Below, piece by piece: positions 44,382-53,215 of a stretch of DNA of 64,000 nucleotides. The stretch is from contig JAAVEO010000009.1 in assembly GCA_014801225.1 (NCBI GenBank), forward strand, positions 167,237 through 231,236. Reading direction: 5' to 3'. The DNA comes from Bacteroides sp. Its GTDB lineage: Bacteria; Bacteroidota; Bacteroidia; Bacteroidales; Muribaculaceae. Position numbers and translations under genes: made by a program. Below the pieces are notes generated by a model. The model was not told the DNA's origin, did not search any database, and saw only the letters and a program-made list of their open reading frames with translations. Numbering within the stretch: position 1 is the first letter of the stretch; every line of letters starts with the position of its first letter.

Positions 44382-46520
44382 TTATACCTTGAGATTCAGT
44401 ACGATACGTGAGCCGCGCTGTATGATACTTCCGGCGGGGAGGGATTGGGAAGTGACCCTGCCGCTTCCCCTTATCTCTACGTTGAGACCACGCTCCTCAA
44501 GCAGCTTGATAGCGGAGGGAGCATCGTATCCCAACACATTGGGCACAGATTTTGTACCTATAGCCGTAGCGCCTTTCACTCTCTTCACGTTTTTTGCTCC
44601 GATTGACTCCGTAAGTTCGCGATGGTTGCATTTTGAAGAGGCCGCCAATACGGGTGCATCTCCTTTACGTGAATCGGAATATACGGAGGCATTGTTGAGC
44701 ATGCCGCGTGAATACATCTTCACAGCCATGTTTTTCACCACCTGGCCCGAAGTGCGGTTAGCGCTGTTGCCGCCGTTGGCAAGAACGAGAGCCATACAGG
44801 AGTATTGAGGCTCGTCGTAAGGGAAGAAGCCCGCGAAAGCATAACGTCGCTTCGACATATTGTAGGAGCCTTTCTCTACCGGGAATGCGGTCCCAGTCTT
44901 ACCTACCACTTTCACTCTGTCATCGCGTACGGCACGCGCTGTGCCATGTTCGCCCCATACCACTTCATGGATACATTGCTTCACCTTCTCCGCAGTCTCT
45001 TCCGAGCATATACGGTCGCGGATATATTGTATGGGGAGCACTGAATCACGTCCGTTCTCATCAATGAGCGCTCTCACCAGATGGGGGCGTACGTAGCGCC
45101 CTTTATTGGCGATGGCATTATAGATGGATAGTGTGTAAAGCGGTGGAATTTCAGTATTATAACCATAGGCCTGCCGTGCAAGGTCAAGATGGCGTGCGGT
45201 CATTGTGATATTGTTGCCACGGCTATCTTTATCCACAAGGCGGCGTACTCTCGGAGTACATTCTCCGGCGATACCGGAGTGCATCGGCTCGAAGAATCCG
45301 ATAGAGGAGAGCCGGTCATGGAATTTTGTGGGATCCTGAGAATATCCTCGGAATATAACACGGGCGATACCGGTGTTGGACGACATCTCTATCACCTGCT
45401 TCATGCTCTTCACCGAAGGGGCGTGCGGGTCGCTCGTACGTTGGAACGGGCTGCAATCCACCATCTCGTTGACACTCTTGGCCAGACCGTCTTCGAAGGC
45501 TATCATCAGAGAGATGGGTTTCATTACGGATCCCGGCTCGAAGGGTAGCACCGCCCGGTTGAGGGCCTCTCCGTAGGTGCCGTCAGGAAGATGTTCTATA
45601 TTGGAGATTGCCTTTATCTCTCCTGTGTGTACCTCCATCAAGATGGCTGTGCCCCATTCGGCATTAGATTCGAGGCAGACTTTGAAGAGCTCCTCTTCAA
45701 GCATATCCTGAAGATCCACATCAATAGTGGTGTGTATGTCGTAACCTCTCACAGGAGCCTTGGCCACCCAGTCGGATAGTCCGCTTGTGAGGGCCACCTT
45801 CTTCGAAAGTCCCGGCTGTCCGTAAAGCAGGGAGTCAAGGTCTCTTTCCAATCCGGAATAACCGTGAATCTCCCCCGTCTCCTGATTCTCGTTGACGCGG
45901 CCTATACTGCGATAGGCCATACGTCCGAAAGGATACATACGGATATTGCGCTCCTCTTTATATACAGGATTGCGGAATCCCTTCCCGGTGAATTCATTGA
46001 GATATGGGAAACTCTTGATACGTTCGAAATCCTCCAGAGTCTGCTTCTTGGCCAGACGCAATGCTCTGCTTCTTCGGTTTTCCGGCTTTTCAAACTCATA
46101 TTTGAGTTTCGTATGCCAGGAATATTTCTTGAAAGTGTCCGGATGGGCATTGAGATTTGATCGCCGGGGATAATATCGGTCGAGAGAGTCGGCAAGCATA
46201 TCTATTTTCTCCCAAGGAATCGGTTTTCCGTTGCATACTTTATTGTGGCGCAGGTCAATCTTGATGTCGTACACTTTCAGATTGCATGCCAGGATATTTC
46301 CGTTGGAGGCCAGTATATTGCCGCGTTCGGGGGCTATAGGTTTAGTCTGAGAGAGTTCGCGGTGGGCGCGGGCATTCCACGCCGAAGCCTCCACCACAGT
46401 GGTGGTGAAGAGCTTTACCACCAAGGCTACGGCAAAGAGTAGGAACCCTGTGGTGATAAGAGCATAGCGGAATAGAATCCTGCTTTTATTGTTGTTTTTC
46501 TTGTTACGGGCGTTGGCCAT
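44382..46520 (-). CDS. ftsI: Septal penicillin-binding protein FtsI/PBP2 type with PASTA domain
   Basis: 712 residues. One membrane helix at 14-36, a PBP dimerisation domain to about 270, and a transpeptidase domain with PGSVMKPISL (SxxK Ser) near 335, SSNTG near 395 and KTGTAF near 540. A C-terminal PASTA domain (SVPNVLGYDAPSAIKLLEERG) covers about 645-712. It cross-links septal peptidoglycan with FtsW. The PASTA domain fits the Spo VD/Bacteroidetes style rather than the E. coli form. Confidence 0.95.
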   Translation of the reverse strand: MANARNKKNNNKSRILFRYALITTGFLLFAVALVVKLFTTTVVEASAWNARAHRELSQTKPIAPERGNILASNGNILACNLKVYDIKIDLRHNKVCNGKPIPWEKIDMLADSLDRYYPRRSNLNAHPDTFKKYSWHTKLKYEFEKPENRRSRALRLAKKQTLEDFERIKSFPYLNEFTGKGFRNPVYKEERNIRMYPFGRMAYRSIGRVNENQETGEIHGYSGLERDLDSLLYGQPGLSKKVALTSGLSDWVAKAPVRGYDIHTTIDVDLQDMLEEELFKVCLESNAEWGTAILMEVHTGEIKAISNIEHLPDGTYGEALNRAVLPFEPGSVMKPISLMIAFEDGLAKSVNEMVDCSPFQRTSDPHAPSVKSMKQVIEMSSNTGIARVIFRGYSQDPTKFHDRLSSIGFFEPMHSGIAGECTPRVRRLVDKDSRGNNITMTARHLDLARQAYGYNTEIPPLYTLSIYNAIANKGRYVRPHLVRALIDENGRDSVLPIQYIRDRICSEETAEKVKQCIHEVVWGEHGTARAVRDDRVKVVGKTGTAFPVEKGSYNMSKRRYAFAGFFPYDEPQYSCMALVLANGGNSANRTSGQVVKNMAVKMYSRGMLNNASVYSDSRKGDAPVLAASSKCNHRELTESIGAKNVKRVKGATAIGTKSVPNVLGYDAPSAIKLLEERGLNVEIRGSGRVTSQSLPAGSIIQRGSRIVLNLKV

Positions 46521-46590
46521 AGAGGAAAGTGAAAAATCTTATTGTTTAGGCCGAGGATATGCTCGGCCTGAAGCGGTTGAATGTTTCTTG

Positions 46591-46995
46591 TCAGTTGTTT
46601 TTCTCGTCGGTCAGAATCTCGTAAGGGGGTTGTTCTTGAAATTCCAGTCCCAGCCCTTTCTCTTCCACCAGACGTCGCATCTCCGTTTCGCGGATAAGCG
46701 ACATATAAGCCGCCTTCTCCTGAAGTTTGGAGCTTTCAGCCTGTTCAAGTTCGGCGTTGAGCGTCTTTATCTGAGCCATCTTAGTCTTAGTCTTGTAGCG
46801 CAGTCCGATAAGCGAGAGCATGATGACCACAATTATCAGCAGCAGCCACGCATTATGGCGGAAGAATTCCAGCGACACGGAGCGGCCGTAGCGCATATCC
46901 TCAAGAAGCTGTTTATTGGCTTTCTTGAGAGCGCTTTTATGCCCTTCGGTTGCGGCAGGGTTCTCTTCTGCGGTCTTTTTTTTCTCTTTGCTCAT
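46591..46995 (-). CDS. ftsL: FtsL-like division protein
   Basis: 134 residues: a charged cytoplasmic N-terminus of about 45 residues, one membrane helix (NAWLLLIIVVIMLSLIGLRY, about 48-67), then a coiled coil (MAQIKTLNAELEQAESSKLQEKAAYMSLI cut by the helix end) with an acidic tail. Size and topology fit FtsL, which links FtsQ to FtsW/FtsI. It sits between rsmH and ftsI as FtsL does elsewhere. Sequence similarity to E. coli FtsL is not recognisable by eye. Confidence 0.82.
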   Translation of the reverse strand: MSKEKKKTAEENPAATEGHKSALKKANKQLLEDMRYGRSVSLEFFRHNAWLLLIIVVIMLSLIGLRYKTKTKMAQIKTLNAELEQAESSKLQEKAAYMSLIRETEMRRLVEEKGLGLEFQEQPPYEILTDEKNN

Positions 46996-47031
46996 CTGTG
47001 GTGATTCAAGGATTGCTATAGATGGCGCGTG

Positions 47032-47952
47032 TTAGCCGATAAATTCCGCGATTCTTAGCTTGGCGCTGCGCGAGCGCGGATTTGCGTCAACTTCCTCCTC
47101 GGAGGCAGTGACAGGCGTACGTGTTATCAGCTTCCAGGGAGTATTGACACGTCCGAAGAAATCCTTCTCCTCCTTCCCCTCCACATTGCCGGTCTTCATG
47201 AAGTTCTTCACTATGCGGTCTTCGATGGAGTGGTAGGTGAGGATTGCCAGTCGTCCCCCCTTGGTAAGCAATGACGGAGTGGATTCCAGAAATCTTTTCA
47301 GAGAGTCCATCTCGTTATTGGTCTCTATACGCAGGGCTTGGAATATCTGAGCCAGATCTTTCTTCTCATGTCGGGGATTGATAGCTTTCTTCACAGCTTC
47401 CACAAGCTGGAAAGTGGTGGCTACCGGTTCGGCTTCTCTTGCCTTCACTATAGCGCGGGCTACACCGGCCGGATGCTTAAGGTCGGTGAATGTGCGCATG
47501 AGGGTGATGAGTTGGTCCTCGCTGTAGTCAGCCACGATATCGGCCGCCGTGATTTCCCCCTTACGGTTCATACGCATATCGAGGGGGGCATCCGTACGGA
47601 AGGAGAAACCTCTGGAAGCATCGTCGAAATGATGGAAGGAAACGCCTAAGTCGGCAAGGATGCCGTCGAAACGTTCTTCACCGTGATAACGGGCGAAATT
47701 CCGCAGGTATCTGTAGTCCGACCTTACGAAAGTGAATCGGTCATCATCGGGAGCGTTGGCCACGGCATCGAGATCGCGGTCGAGTCCGTAGAGTCGTCCG
47801 TCGCTATCCAATGCCTCCAGAATTGCTCTGGAATGACCGCCGCCACCGAAGGTCACGTCGGCATACACCCCTCCGGGATGAATGTTCAGGCCCTCGATCG
47901 TCTCTTTCAGCAGTGCCGGGATATGATATATATTGTTATCGATGTCTGTCAT
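47032..47952 (-). CDS. rsmH: 16S rRNA m4C1402 methyltransferase
   Basis: 306 residues. Signature HIPALLKETIEGLNIHPGGVYADVTFGGGGHSRAIL near the start (SAM site GGGGHS), LADLGVSFHHFDDASRGFSF near 95, NEMDSLKRFLESTP near 215 and YHSIEDRIVKNFMK near 240. It methylates N4 of C1402 in 16S rRNA. It heads the division cluster; mraZ, which usually precedes it, is not found in the 198-nt gap or beyond. Confidence 0.96.
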   Translation of the reverse strand: MTDIDNNIYHIPALLKETIEGLNIHPGGVYADVTFGGGGHSRAILEALDSDGRLYGLDRDLDAVANAPDDDRFTFVRSDYRYLRNFARYHGEERFDGILADLGVSFHHFDDASRGFSFRTDAPLDMRMNRKGEITAADIVADYSEDQLITLMRTFTDLKHPAGVARAIVKAREAEPVATTFQLVEAVKKAINPRHEKKDLAQIFQALRIETNNEMDSLKRFLESTPSLLTKGGRLAILTYHSIEDRIVKNFMKTGNVEGKEEKDFFGRVNTPWKLITRTPVTASEEEVDANPRSRSAKLRIAEFIG

Positions 47953-48150
47953 TATGTTTTCTATCCTTCTCCTCCGGTTTTATTAATTTGTGTGCGTAGC
48001 TCTTGGTTTAGAAGACCGCGCGCACGCACACGGGAGGATTTTGGGTGTAAAATTAGTCATTTTCAATAAGATATAAGCCCGTGTGAAAATTTATTTTACA
48101 ATTTTTTAGAAAAACTTATCAACATTCTATCCCTGAACACCCCTTTTTAA

Positions 48151-49296
48151 TCAATTTTGCGGATATTTATTATACATATTTATTGTATTAATATACGTTT
48201 TTAGAATATGCTCCGCTACAGTGTCGTTTGAGAATTTTTTCACGTGTTCACGCCCTTTTCCTATCCGTTCTTGCCTCTTTTCCCCCATTTGGGCGACAAT
48301 GGCTGAGGCGAGTCCGCGGGCATCGTCGGGGTTGATGTAGAGCGCGGCTTCCCCTCCGGCTTCCTCCAGACAGCTCCCTGTGGCTGCCACTACGGGACAC
48401 TCGCTACTCATAGCCTCAAGTATCGGAATGCCGAAGCCTTCGTAGCGAGAGGGGTAGGCCGACACCTCGGCCATACGGTAAAGAAGCGGTAAGTCGGCGA
48501 ATCCCACACCCTCGAGAAAATGCACTCTCGAGGCTACTCCAAGACGCTGTGCGGTAGCCATCACCTGCGTCTTATACCCTTTCCTTTCGCGTCCTACTGC
48601 CACAAGATGTATCTCTTCCGGAAGCGATGAGAGGGCCATTACGGTGAGCTCAAGATTCTTGCGCCATTCTATTGTGCCCACCTGGATGATGAATCTGTCG
48701 GGGAGTGAGTATCTCTGTTTCACCCTTTCCAATTCCTCCCGGGAAGGCACCCGTAGAAAGCTTTCATCACATCCCTGGTAGATTACGTCAATGCGCTCCT
48801 CCGGCACTCCATAGAACTCCATCACATCCCTTTTCGTACATTCGCTGATAGCTATCACACGGTCGGCATTGCGTGCCGACCGTCCATATTTGAAGTCATA
48901 GATAAGGCGGTCAGGAAGATTGTAGCAATGTGGGAGACGCCGGTAGATTACGTCGTGCATGGTCACTACCGATGGTATTCTGCTACTCCGGATATTGAGT
49001 GGAAGTTCGTTGCTCAAGCCATGAAAAAGCTCTATCCCTTTTGGTTTAAGCTCTTTTGTAATACCCCATGTACGCCATAATGCACCGGATAATTTCCCCC
49101 CGTCGCCGGGCGTTACAATCCGGATATTATCCTTCTTCAGACCATTCAGTCGTGGGGAATCCCCCGCAGCGGGAGAGTATAGAGTAAAAGTTGACTCAGG
49201 ATAGGTAGAGGCCAGAGATTCCACTACAAAGCGGGAGTAATTTCCTAATCCCGTCATATTCCTTATGGCGCGTTTGCCATCAAAACCGATCTTCAT
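48151..49296 (-). CDS. GT4-family glycosyltransferase
   Basis: 381 residues from ATG 49296 (MKIGFDGKRAIRNMTGLGNY); a TTG at 49305 overlaps the promoter and is rejected. It has GT-B architecture: FHGLSNELPLNI and VTMHDVIYRRLP in the N-half, then FIIQVGTIEWRKNLELTV near 200 and AYPSRYEGFGIPILEAMSSECPVVAA near 290 with the GT4 ExGFGIPxxE motif. It resembles mannosyltransferase B-like enzymes; donor and acceptor are unknown. It is a single gene upstream of the division cluster. Confidence 0.88.
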   Translation of the reverse strand: MKIGFDGKRAIRNMTGLGNYSRFVVESLASTYPESTFTLYSPAAGDSPRLNGLKKDNIRIVTPGDGGKLSGALWRTWGITKELKPKGIELFHGLSNELPLNIRSSRIPSVVTMHDVIYRRLPHCYNLPDRLIYDFKYGRSARNADRVIAISECTKRDVMEFYGVPEERIDVIYQGCDESFLRVPSREELERVKQRYSLPDRFIIQVGTIEWRKNLELTVMALSSLPEEIHLVAVGRERKGYKTQVMATAQRLGVASRVHFLEGVGFADLPLLYRMAEVSAYPSRYEGFGIPILEAMSSECPVVAATGSCLEEAGGEAALYINPDDARGLASAIVAQMGEKRQERIGKGREHVKKFSNDTVAEHILKTYINTINMYNKYPQN

Positions 49297-49302
49297 AATG
49301 CG

Positions 49303-49335
49303 CAAAGTTAAGTAAATTCCCTGAATCTTCCCAAT
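49303..49335 (-). promoter_or_regulatory. Promoter of the glycosyltransferase gene, near-leaderless
   Basis: TTG with preceding A (49335-49332), about 21-nt spacer, TAACTTTG (49310-49303) on the minus strand. The ATG at 49296 lies 6 nt after the -7 element, so the mRNA should start at or next to the start codon. Confidence 0.65.
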
Positions 49336-49345
49336 AATATATAAT

Positions 49346-49390
49346 AAGCAAGGGCAACCTCGCGCGTATGTGTGCGGGCTTCCCTTGCTT
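49346..49390 (-). terminator. Hairpin after the small Ala/Lys-rich gene
   Basis: 9-bp arms AAGCAAGGG (49346-49354) and CCCTTGCTT (49382-49390) with a GC-rich loop. On the minus strand it lies 66 nt past the stop of the small gene and is followed by an AT-rich run, just before the next promoter. Confidence 0.5.
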
Positions 49391-49455
49391 GCTTTTAATA
49401 ATTCTTTTCTTTCGGCCGTCAGTATTCTGAGCCTGCTGAGAAGGATGCTACATAA

Positions 49456-49713
49456 TCAACTTTTCAATTTGTCTGCCAGTCCATCTACTTTGTCTGCCAG
49501 TCCGCTGAGTAAATCACCGGCTTTATCCTTGAGCTTATCCACTACTCCTGAGGCTTCCTCTTTGGCCGCGGCTGCTTTCGCTGCCACTGCCTCTTTGGCT
49601 GCCGATACTTTTTCCTTTGCGGCTACTTCCGCATCCTGCAGACTCTTGCTTGCTGCGGCTTTTGATGCAGCGGCTGCCTGTGCAGCCTGATTAGCTAAAT
49701 TCTGTGCGTCCAT
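49456..49713 (-). CDS. Small Ala/Lys-rich amphipathic helical protein (LEA-like)
   Basis: 85 residues with no signal peptide and no aromatic residues. More than a third of the chain is Ala, with regularly spaced Lys, Glu and Asp (AAKEKVSAAKEAVAAKAAA), then two near-repeats GLADKVDGLADKLKS at the end. The pattern predicts one long amphipathic helix, as in late-embryogenesis-abundant or apolipoprotein-like stress proteins. Role and partners are unknown; desiccation, membrane or DNA-surface protection are only guesses. It is monocistronic, with a hairpin downstream. Confidence 0.7.
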   Translation of the reverse strand: MDAQNLANQAAQAAAASKAAASKSLQDAEVAAKEKVSAAKEAVAAKAAAAKEEASGVVDKLKDKAGDLLSGLADKVDGLADKLKS

Positions 49714-50114
49714 AATACTGATTTTAAATTAAGGTATAAATAAATTGCTTTACTCAATTATAACACTACGGTACTGTTGTTGGTTCTGCCTCCTTCCGCA
49801 AAGAAAGATAAAATTGTTCTCCTTTGTGGGAGTGATCGCGATTTTCTATTTTTTTATGTCTTGAGAGTGGAATATTCGTGTATGAATAGTCGGAAAAATA
49901 ATTTTGTGGGATTCTCAGAGCCTTATATTTAGGTGTTTGGAGTATGTAAGATGCTTGAAAACGAGTGAGTTAGGGAGTTTATTAACAACCTTTGTCTTCA
50001 TGTGCGTTTAGAGACGTAAATTCCGCTTTTTTTGGTATTCGGTTCCCTAAATTATCTTCAAGAACTAATGATTAGGAGTTTAACAAAACTTTTATTCAAA
50101 AATCCGGGGAATAA
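49714..50114. other. Intergenic region of about 400 nt with no gene seen
   Basis: AT-rich, with no coding frame of convincing composition. A promoter for the small gene (minus) must lie here, but I found only a weak TATCTTTC match at 49802-49809 without a good upstream TTTG. A small hairpin (CTCC/GGAG) occurs near 49830. Confidence 0.5.
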
Positions 50115-50145
50115 TTTGGCCGGATGAAAAAAAATATTATATTTG
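50115..50145 (+). promoter_or_regulatory. Promoter of the ybeY-mnmG operon, leaderless
   Basis: TTTG (50115-50118), 19-nt spacer, TATATTTG (50138-50145), an exact consensus match. The ATG of ybeY at 50151 is 5 nt beyond, so the transcript probably starts at the ATG. The alternative start at 50124 lies within the spacer. Confidence 0.82.
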
Positions 50146-50150
50146 CGGCC

Positions 50151-50570
50151 ATGATAAGTTTTGAAGCTAATAATGTCTCTCTTCCAAAATGGGACAATGC
50201 AAAGATATGTCGCTGGATAGAGGCGGTGGCGGACAGCCATGGCTATACAGTGGGCAACCTCAATTATCTCTTCTGTGATGATGAGTATATTCTTGAGGCG
50301 AATCGTCAGTTTATCAATCATGACTATTATACAGATGTCATCACATTCGACTATACCCATGCCGGGCGTATCAGCGGAGATATCCTTATTTCTCTTGACA
50401 CTGTGGCGTCTAACGCAAAACTCGTTGGAGCCTCGTATGATTCGGAGCTGCGTAGGGTAGTGGTGCATGGTGTGCTCCATCTTTGTGGCATTAACGATAA
50501 AGGTCCCGGCGAACGTGAGATAATGGAAAAGGCTGAGGACGAAGCTCTTGCAATCTATGATGAAATTTGA
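50151..50570 (+). CDS. ybeY: rRNA maturation endonuclease YbeY
   Basis: 139 residues from ATG 50151. The motif VVHGVLHLCGINDKG near residue 104 is the metal site; the third ligand is Asp/Lys context (NDKG) rather than the GYDH of E. coli, a form I recall from Bacteroidetes relatives. DYYTDVITFDYT and ISGDILISLDTV are also family-like. It is a single-strand endoribonuclease in 16S 3'-end maturation and ribosome quality control. Its last bases overlap the start of mnmG. Confidence 0.92.
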   Translation: MISFEANNVSLPKWDNAKICRWIEAVADSHGYTVGNLNYLFCDDEYILEANRQFINHDYYTDVITFDYTHAGRISGDILISLDTVASNAKLVGASYDSELRRVVVHGVLHLCGINDKGPGEREIMEKAEDEALAIYDEI

Positions 50571-52485
50571 ATATGATGTAATAGTGGTAGGTGCGGGTCA
50601 TGCCGGATGTGAGGCTGCTGTGGCCTCGGCGCGACTTGGTGCCTCTACTTTGCTTATTACGGCCGATCTCAACCGTGTGGCTCAGATGTCGTGCAATCCT
50701 GCTGTAGGTGGTATCGCTAAGGGTCAGATTGTCAGGGAGATAGACGCTATGGGCGGTATGACGGGTATTGTAGCCGATCGTACTGCAATTCAGTTTAAAA
50801 TCCTGAATCGCTCAAAAGGTCCGGCTGTTTGGTCGCCGCGTGTGCAGTCCGACCGCACTCGCTATATCGATGAATGGCGCCGTATCCTCGACTCTACTCC
50901 CGGACTGTATCTTTTTCAGGACATGGTGACGGGAGTCGATATAGCGCGGAGGGAGGAAAAGTATGAGATTCAAGGGGTTACGACTGCTCTCGGTTTTGAA
51001 TTCAAAGCTCGTAAGGTAGTGCTTACTGCCGGAACTTTCCTTAACGGACTGATGCATTTCGGGCGTACGAAGGTGGATGGGGGACGTATTTCCGAACCTT
51101 CCAGTGTCGGCATATCCGATGCTTTGCGCGAGATTGGTTTTACGGTGGGACGAATGAAGACGGGTACTCCGGCCCGAATTGATGGGCGCTCGATAGATTT
51201 CTCGATGGCCGAACGTCAGGACGGTGATGATCTTCTCGATGAATCCGGTGCCTGTATAAAGCGAGATTTCCATAAGTTTTCATTTCTGCCGGAAGTGAAG
51301 CGTACTCTACCTCCGCGAGCTTGTTATATCGTGCATACTTCGCCGGAAGTACATACTATTTTACGCGATAATCTCGCTGATTCCCCGCTGTATAACGGCC
51401 AGATTCAGAGTGTCGGTCCGCGCTATTGTCCAAGTATAGAGACGAAGATAGTGACATTTGCGGATAAAGACAGTCATCAACTTTTCCTTGAGCCGGAGGG
51501 GGAGACTACTGAAGAATACTATATCAACGGTTTCTCTTCCTCTTTGCCATGGAAGGTGCAGATAGATGCTCTTTCCAAAGTAGATGCCCTTCGTGATGTG
51601 CATTTCTATCGCCCGGGTTATGCTATCGAATATGATTATTTCGATCCTACTCAGCTCACTCACGACCTTCAGACAAAACTCGTGAGCGGACTATATTTCG
51701 CCGGACAGGTGAATGGCACCACCGGTTATGAAGAAGCTGCCGCACAGGGAATGATGGCCGGAATTAATGCCGCTCTCTCCGTTGCCGGTAAAGCGCCGTT
51801 GGTGCTCGGTCGAGATCAAGCTTATATCGGTGTTCTTATCGATGATCTCGTCACAAAAGGTGTTGATGAACCCTATCGAATGTTTACATCGCGAGCCGAA
51901 TATCGTATCCTGTTGCGTCAGGATGATGCCGATATGCGCCTCACTCCTATAGGATATTCCATCGGTTTGGCTGATGAGCATCGTTATCGACTGATGCTGG
52001 AGAAACGCGAAGCTCGTGATTCCTTCATGGAATGGTGTGGTCGCTATCTTGTGAAGTCCGCTCCGGCAGTGAATGAGGTTCTGGAGAGCGTGGGTAGTGC
52101 TCCGCTTACGGCCTCAGTGCGTCTTGCCGATCTTCTGAAGCGTCCGAAAGTGGATCTCACGCTACTCCGTCCGGTGCTTCCCGCTCTTGAGAAAAGGGTA
52201 GAGGAAATCGATGTGGAACGTCGTGAAGAGATACTGGAGGCCGTGGAGATTCTTATCAAATACGGAGGATATATTGCCCGTGAGGCAGAATTGGCTGAGA
52301 AAGGGAAACGATTGGAGTATGTGAAGATTCCTGAGGATATGGACTTTTCAGCTATCAATTCTCTTAGTACGGAGGCACGACAGAAGCTTGAAAAGATTCG
52401 TCCTGCTACGATAGGACAGGCTTCGCGCATACCCGGTGTCTCGCCCTCCGATATTAATATTCTCCTTATACTTCTCAATCGCTGA
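50560..52485 (+). CDS. mnmG: tRNA uridine-34 5-carboxymethylaminomethyl modification enzyme MnmG
   Basis: About 641 residues from ATG 50560 (or 50557, two ATGs in tandem). FAD-binding VVGAGHAGCEAAVASARLG near the start, CNPAVGGIAKGQIVREIDAMGG near 50, RMKTGTPARIDGRS near 205 and the C-terminal ATIGQASRIPGVSPSDINILL are typical. With MnmE it modifies U34 of tRNAs reading two-codon boxes. The start overlaps ybeY by 11 nt. In many bacteria this gene (gidA) lies near the origin and the parAB locus, which bears on the parS-like site just after it. Confidence 0.97.
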   Translation: MKFEYDVIVVGAGHAGCEAAVASARLGASTLLITADLNRVAQMSCNPAVGGIAKGQIVREIDAMGGMTGIVADRTAIQFKILNRSKGPAVWSPRVQSDRTRYIDEWRRILDSTPGLYLFQDMVTGVDIARREEKYEIQGVTTALGFEFKARKVVLTAGTFLNGLMHFGRTKVDGGRISEPSSVGISDALREIGFTVGRMKTGTPARIDGRSIDFSMAERQDGDDLLDESGACIKRDFHKFSFLPEVKRTLPPRACYIVHTSPEVHTILRDNLADSPLYNGQIQSVGPRYCPSIETKIVTFADKDSHQLFLEPEGETTEEYYINGFSSSLPWKVQIDALSKVDALRDVHFYRPGYAIEYDYFDPTQLTHDLQTKLVSGLYFAGQVNGTTGYEEAAAQGMMAGINAALSVAGKAPLVLGRDQAYIGVLIDDLVTKGVDEPYRMFTSRAEYRILLRQDDADMRLTPIGYSIGLADEHRYRLMLEKREARDSFMEWCGRYLVKSAPAVNEVLESVGSAPLTASVRLADLLKRPKVDLTLLRPVLPALEKRVEEIDVERREEILEAVEILIKYGGYIAREAELAEKGKRLEYVKIPEDMDFSAINSLSTEARQKLEKIRPATIGQASRIPGVSPSDINILLILLNR

Positions 52486-52532
52486 AGCGATTCTTCGGCG
52501 TGAAACATAATTGAATAAAGAAATAAAAATCG

Positions 52533-52548
52533 CGTTCCACGTGGAACA
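52533..52548. promoter_or_regulatory. parS-like centromere site
   Basis: The 14-bp perfect palindrome GTTCCACGTGGAAC (52534-52547) matches the core of the ParB-binding parS consensus TGTTNCACGTGNAACA, with the 3' A kept and the 5' T replaced by C. It sits in the short gap between mnmG and apt. I saw no other copy in the window. Confidence 0.7.
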
Positions 52549-52564
52549 ATTTAAAATTTGAAAT

Positions 52565-53089
52565 ATGGATTTGGAAAAACTCAAAGTGCAGATTCGTGAT
52601 GTGCATGACTTTCCCACGAAGGGAATTGTCTTTCGCGATCTCACTACTCTCTTCAAAGATGGAGCGGCGCTCCATGAAGTGTCGCAGGCTCTCGCCGACC
52701 TCTATCGTGATAAGGGCGTGACAAAGGTTGTGGGTATTGAATCTCGCGGTTTTATCGGCGGATCTATCCTTGCTTACGAGTTGGGATGTGGTTTTGTGCC
52801 CGCTCGTAAACCCGGCAAACTGCCCGCTGTGACGGTGAAGAAATCATACGCCAAGGAATATGGTGTGGATACTATCGAGCTTCATAGCGATGCTATTACT
52901 TCTGACGATGTGGTGGTGCTCCACGACGACCTTCTCGCCACCGGCGGTACGATGATGGCGTGCTACGAACTTGTGAAGAGTATGAATCCGAAGAAGATTT
53001 ACATCAATTTCATCGTGGAATTGACCGATCTCAACGGTAGAAAGAATCTTCCCTCCGATTGCGAGATTACGTCTCTTCTGAAGTATTGA
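52565..53089 (+). CDS. apt: Adenine phosphoribosyltransferase
   Basis: 174 residues, the usual length. VHDFPTKGIVFRDLTTLF near residue 13, GIESRGFIGGSILAYELG near 63, the flexible loop AVTVKKSYAKEYG and the PRPP motif VVVLHDDLLATGGTM near 118 are all typical. It salvages adenine to AMP. It lies in the conserved Bacteroidetes run mnmG-apt-uvrC and ends at a hairpin terminator. Confidence 0.96.
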   Translation: MDLEKLKVQIRDVHDFPTKGIVFRDLTTLFKDGAALHEVSQALADLYRDKGVTKVVGIESRGFIGGSILAYELGCGFVPARKPGKLPAVTVKKSYAKEYGVDTIELHSDAITSDDVVVLHDDLLATGGTMMACYELVKSMNPKKIYINFIVELTDLNGRKNLPSDCEITSLLKY

Positions 53090-53165
53090 GAATCAGATGG
53101 CGTGGATTCCGAATCTGTCACTTTGGTTCGGAAACCTTGGCATTCCGATTTTCTCACCTAATATT

Positions 53166-53215
53166 CCGAGCTGAGAATTACTCACTTGCCGTGGGTTTTT
53201 CTCAGCTCGCTTTTT
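53166..53215 (+). terminator. Intrinsic terminator after apt
   Basis: 10-bp arms GAGCTGAGAA (53168-53177) and TTCTCAGCTC (53199-53208) are followed by GCTTTTT. It lies about 75 nt past the apt stop. Confidence 0.85.

Noticed and set aside
48101-48125. TTATCAACA sequence resembling a DnaA box upstream of rsmH
   Set aside because: A single, imperfect match with no cluster.
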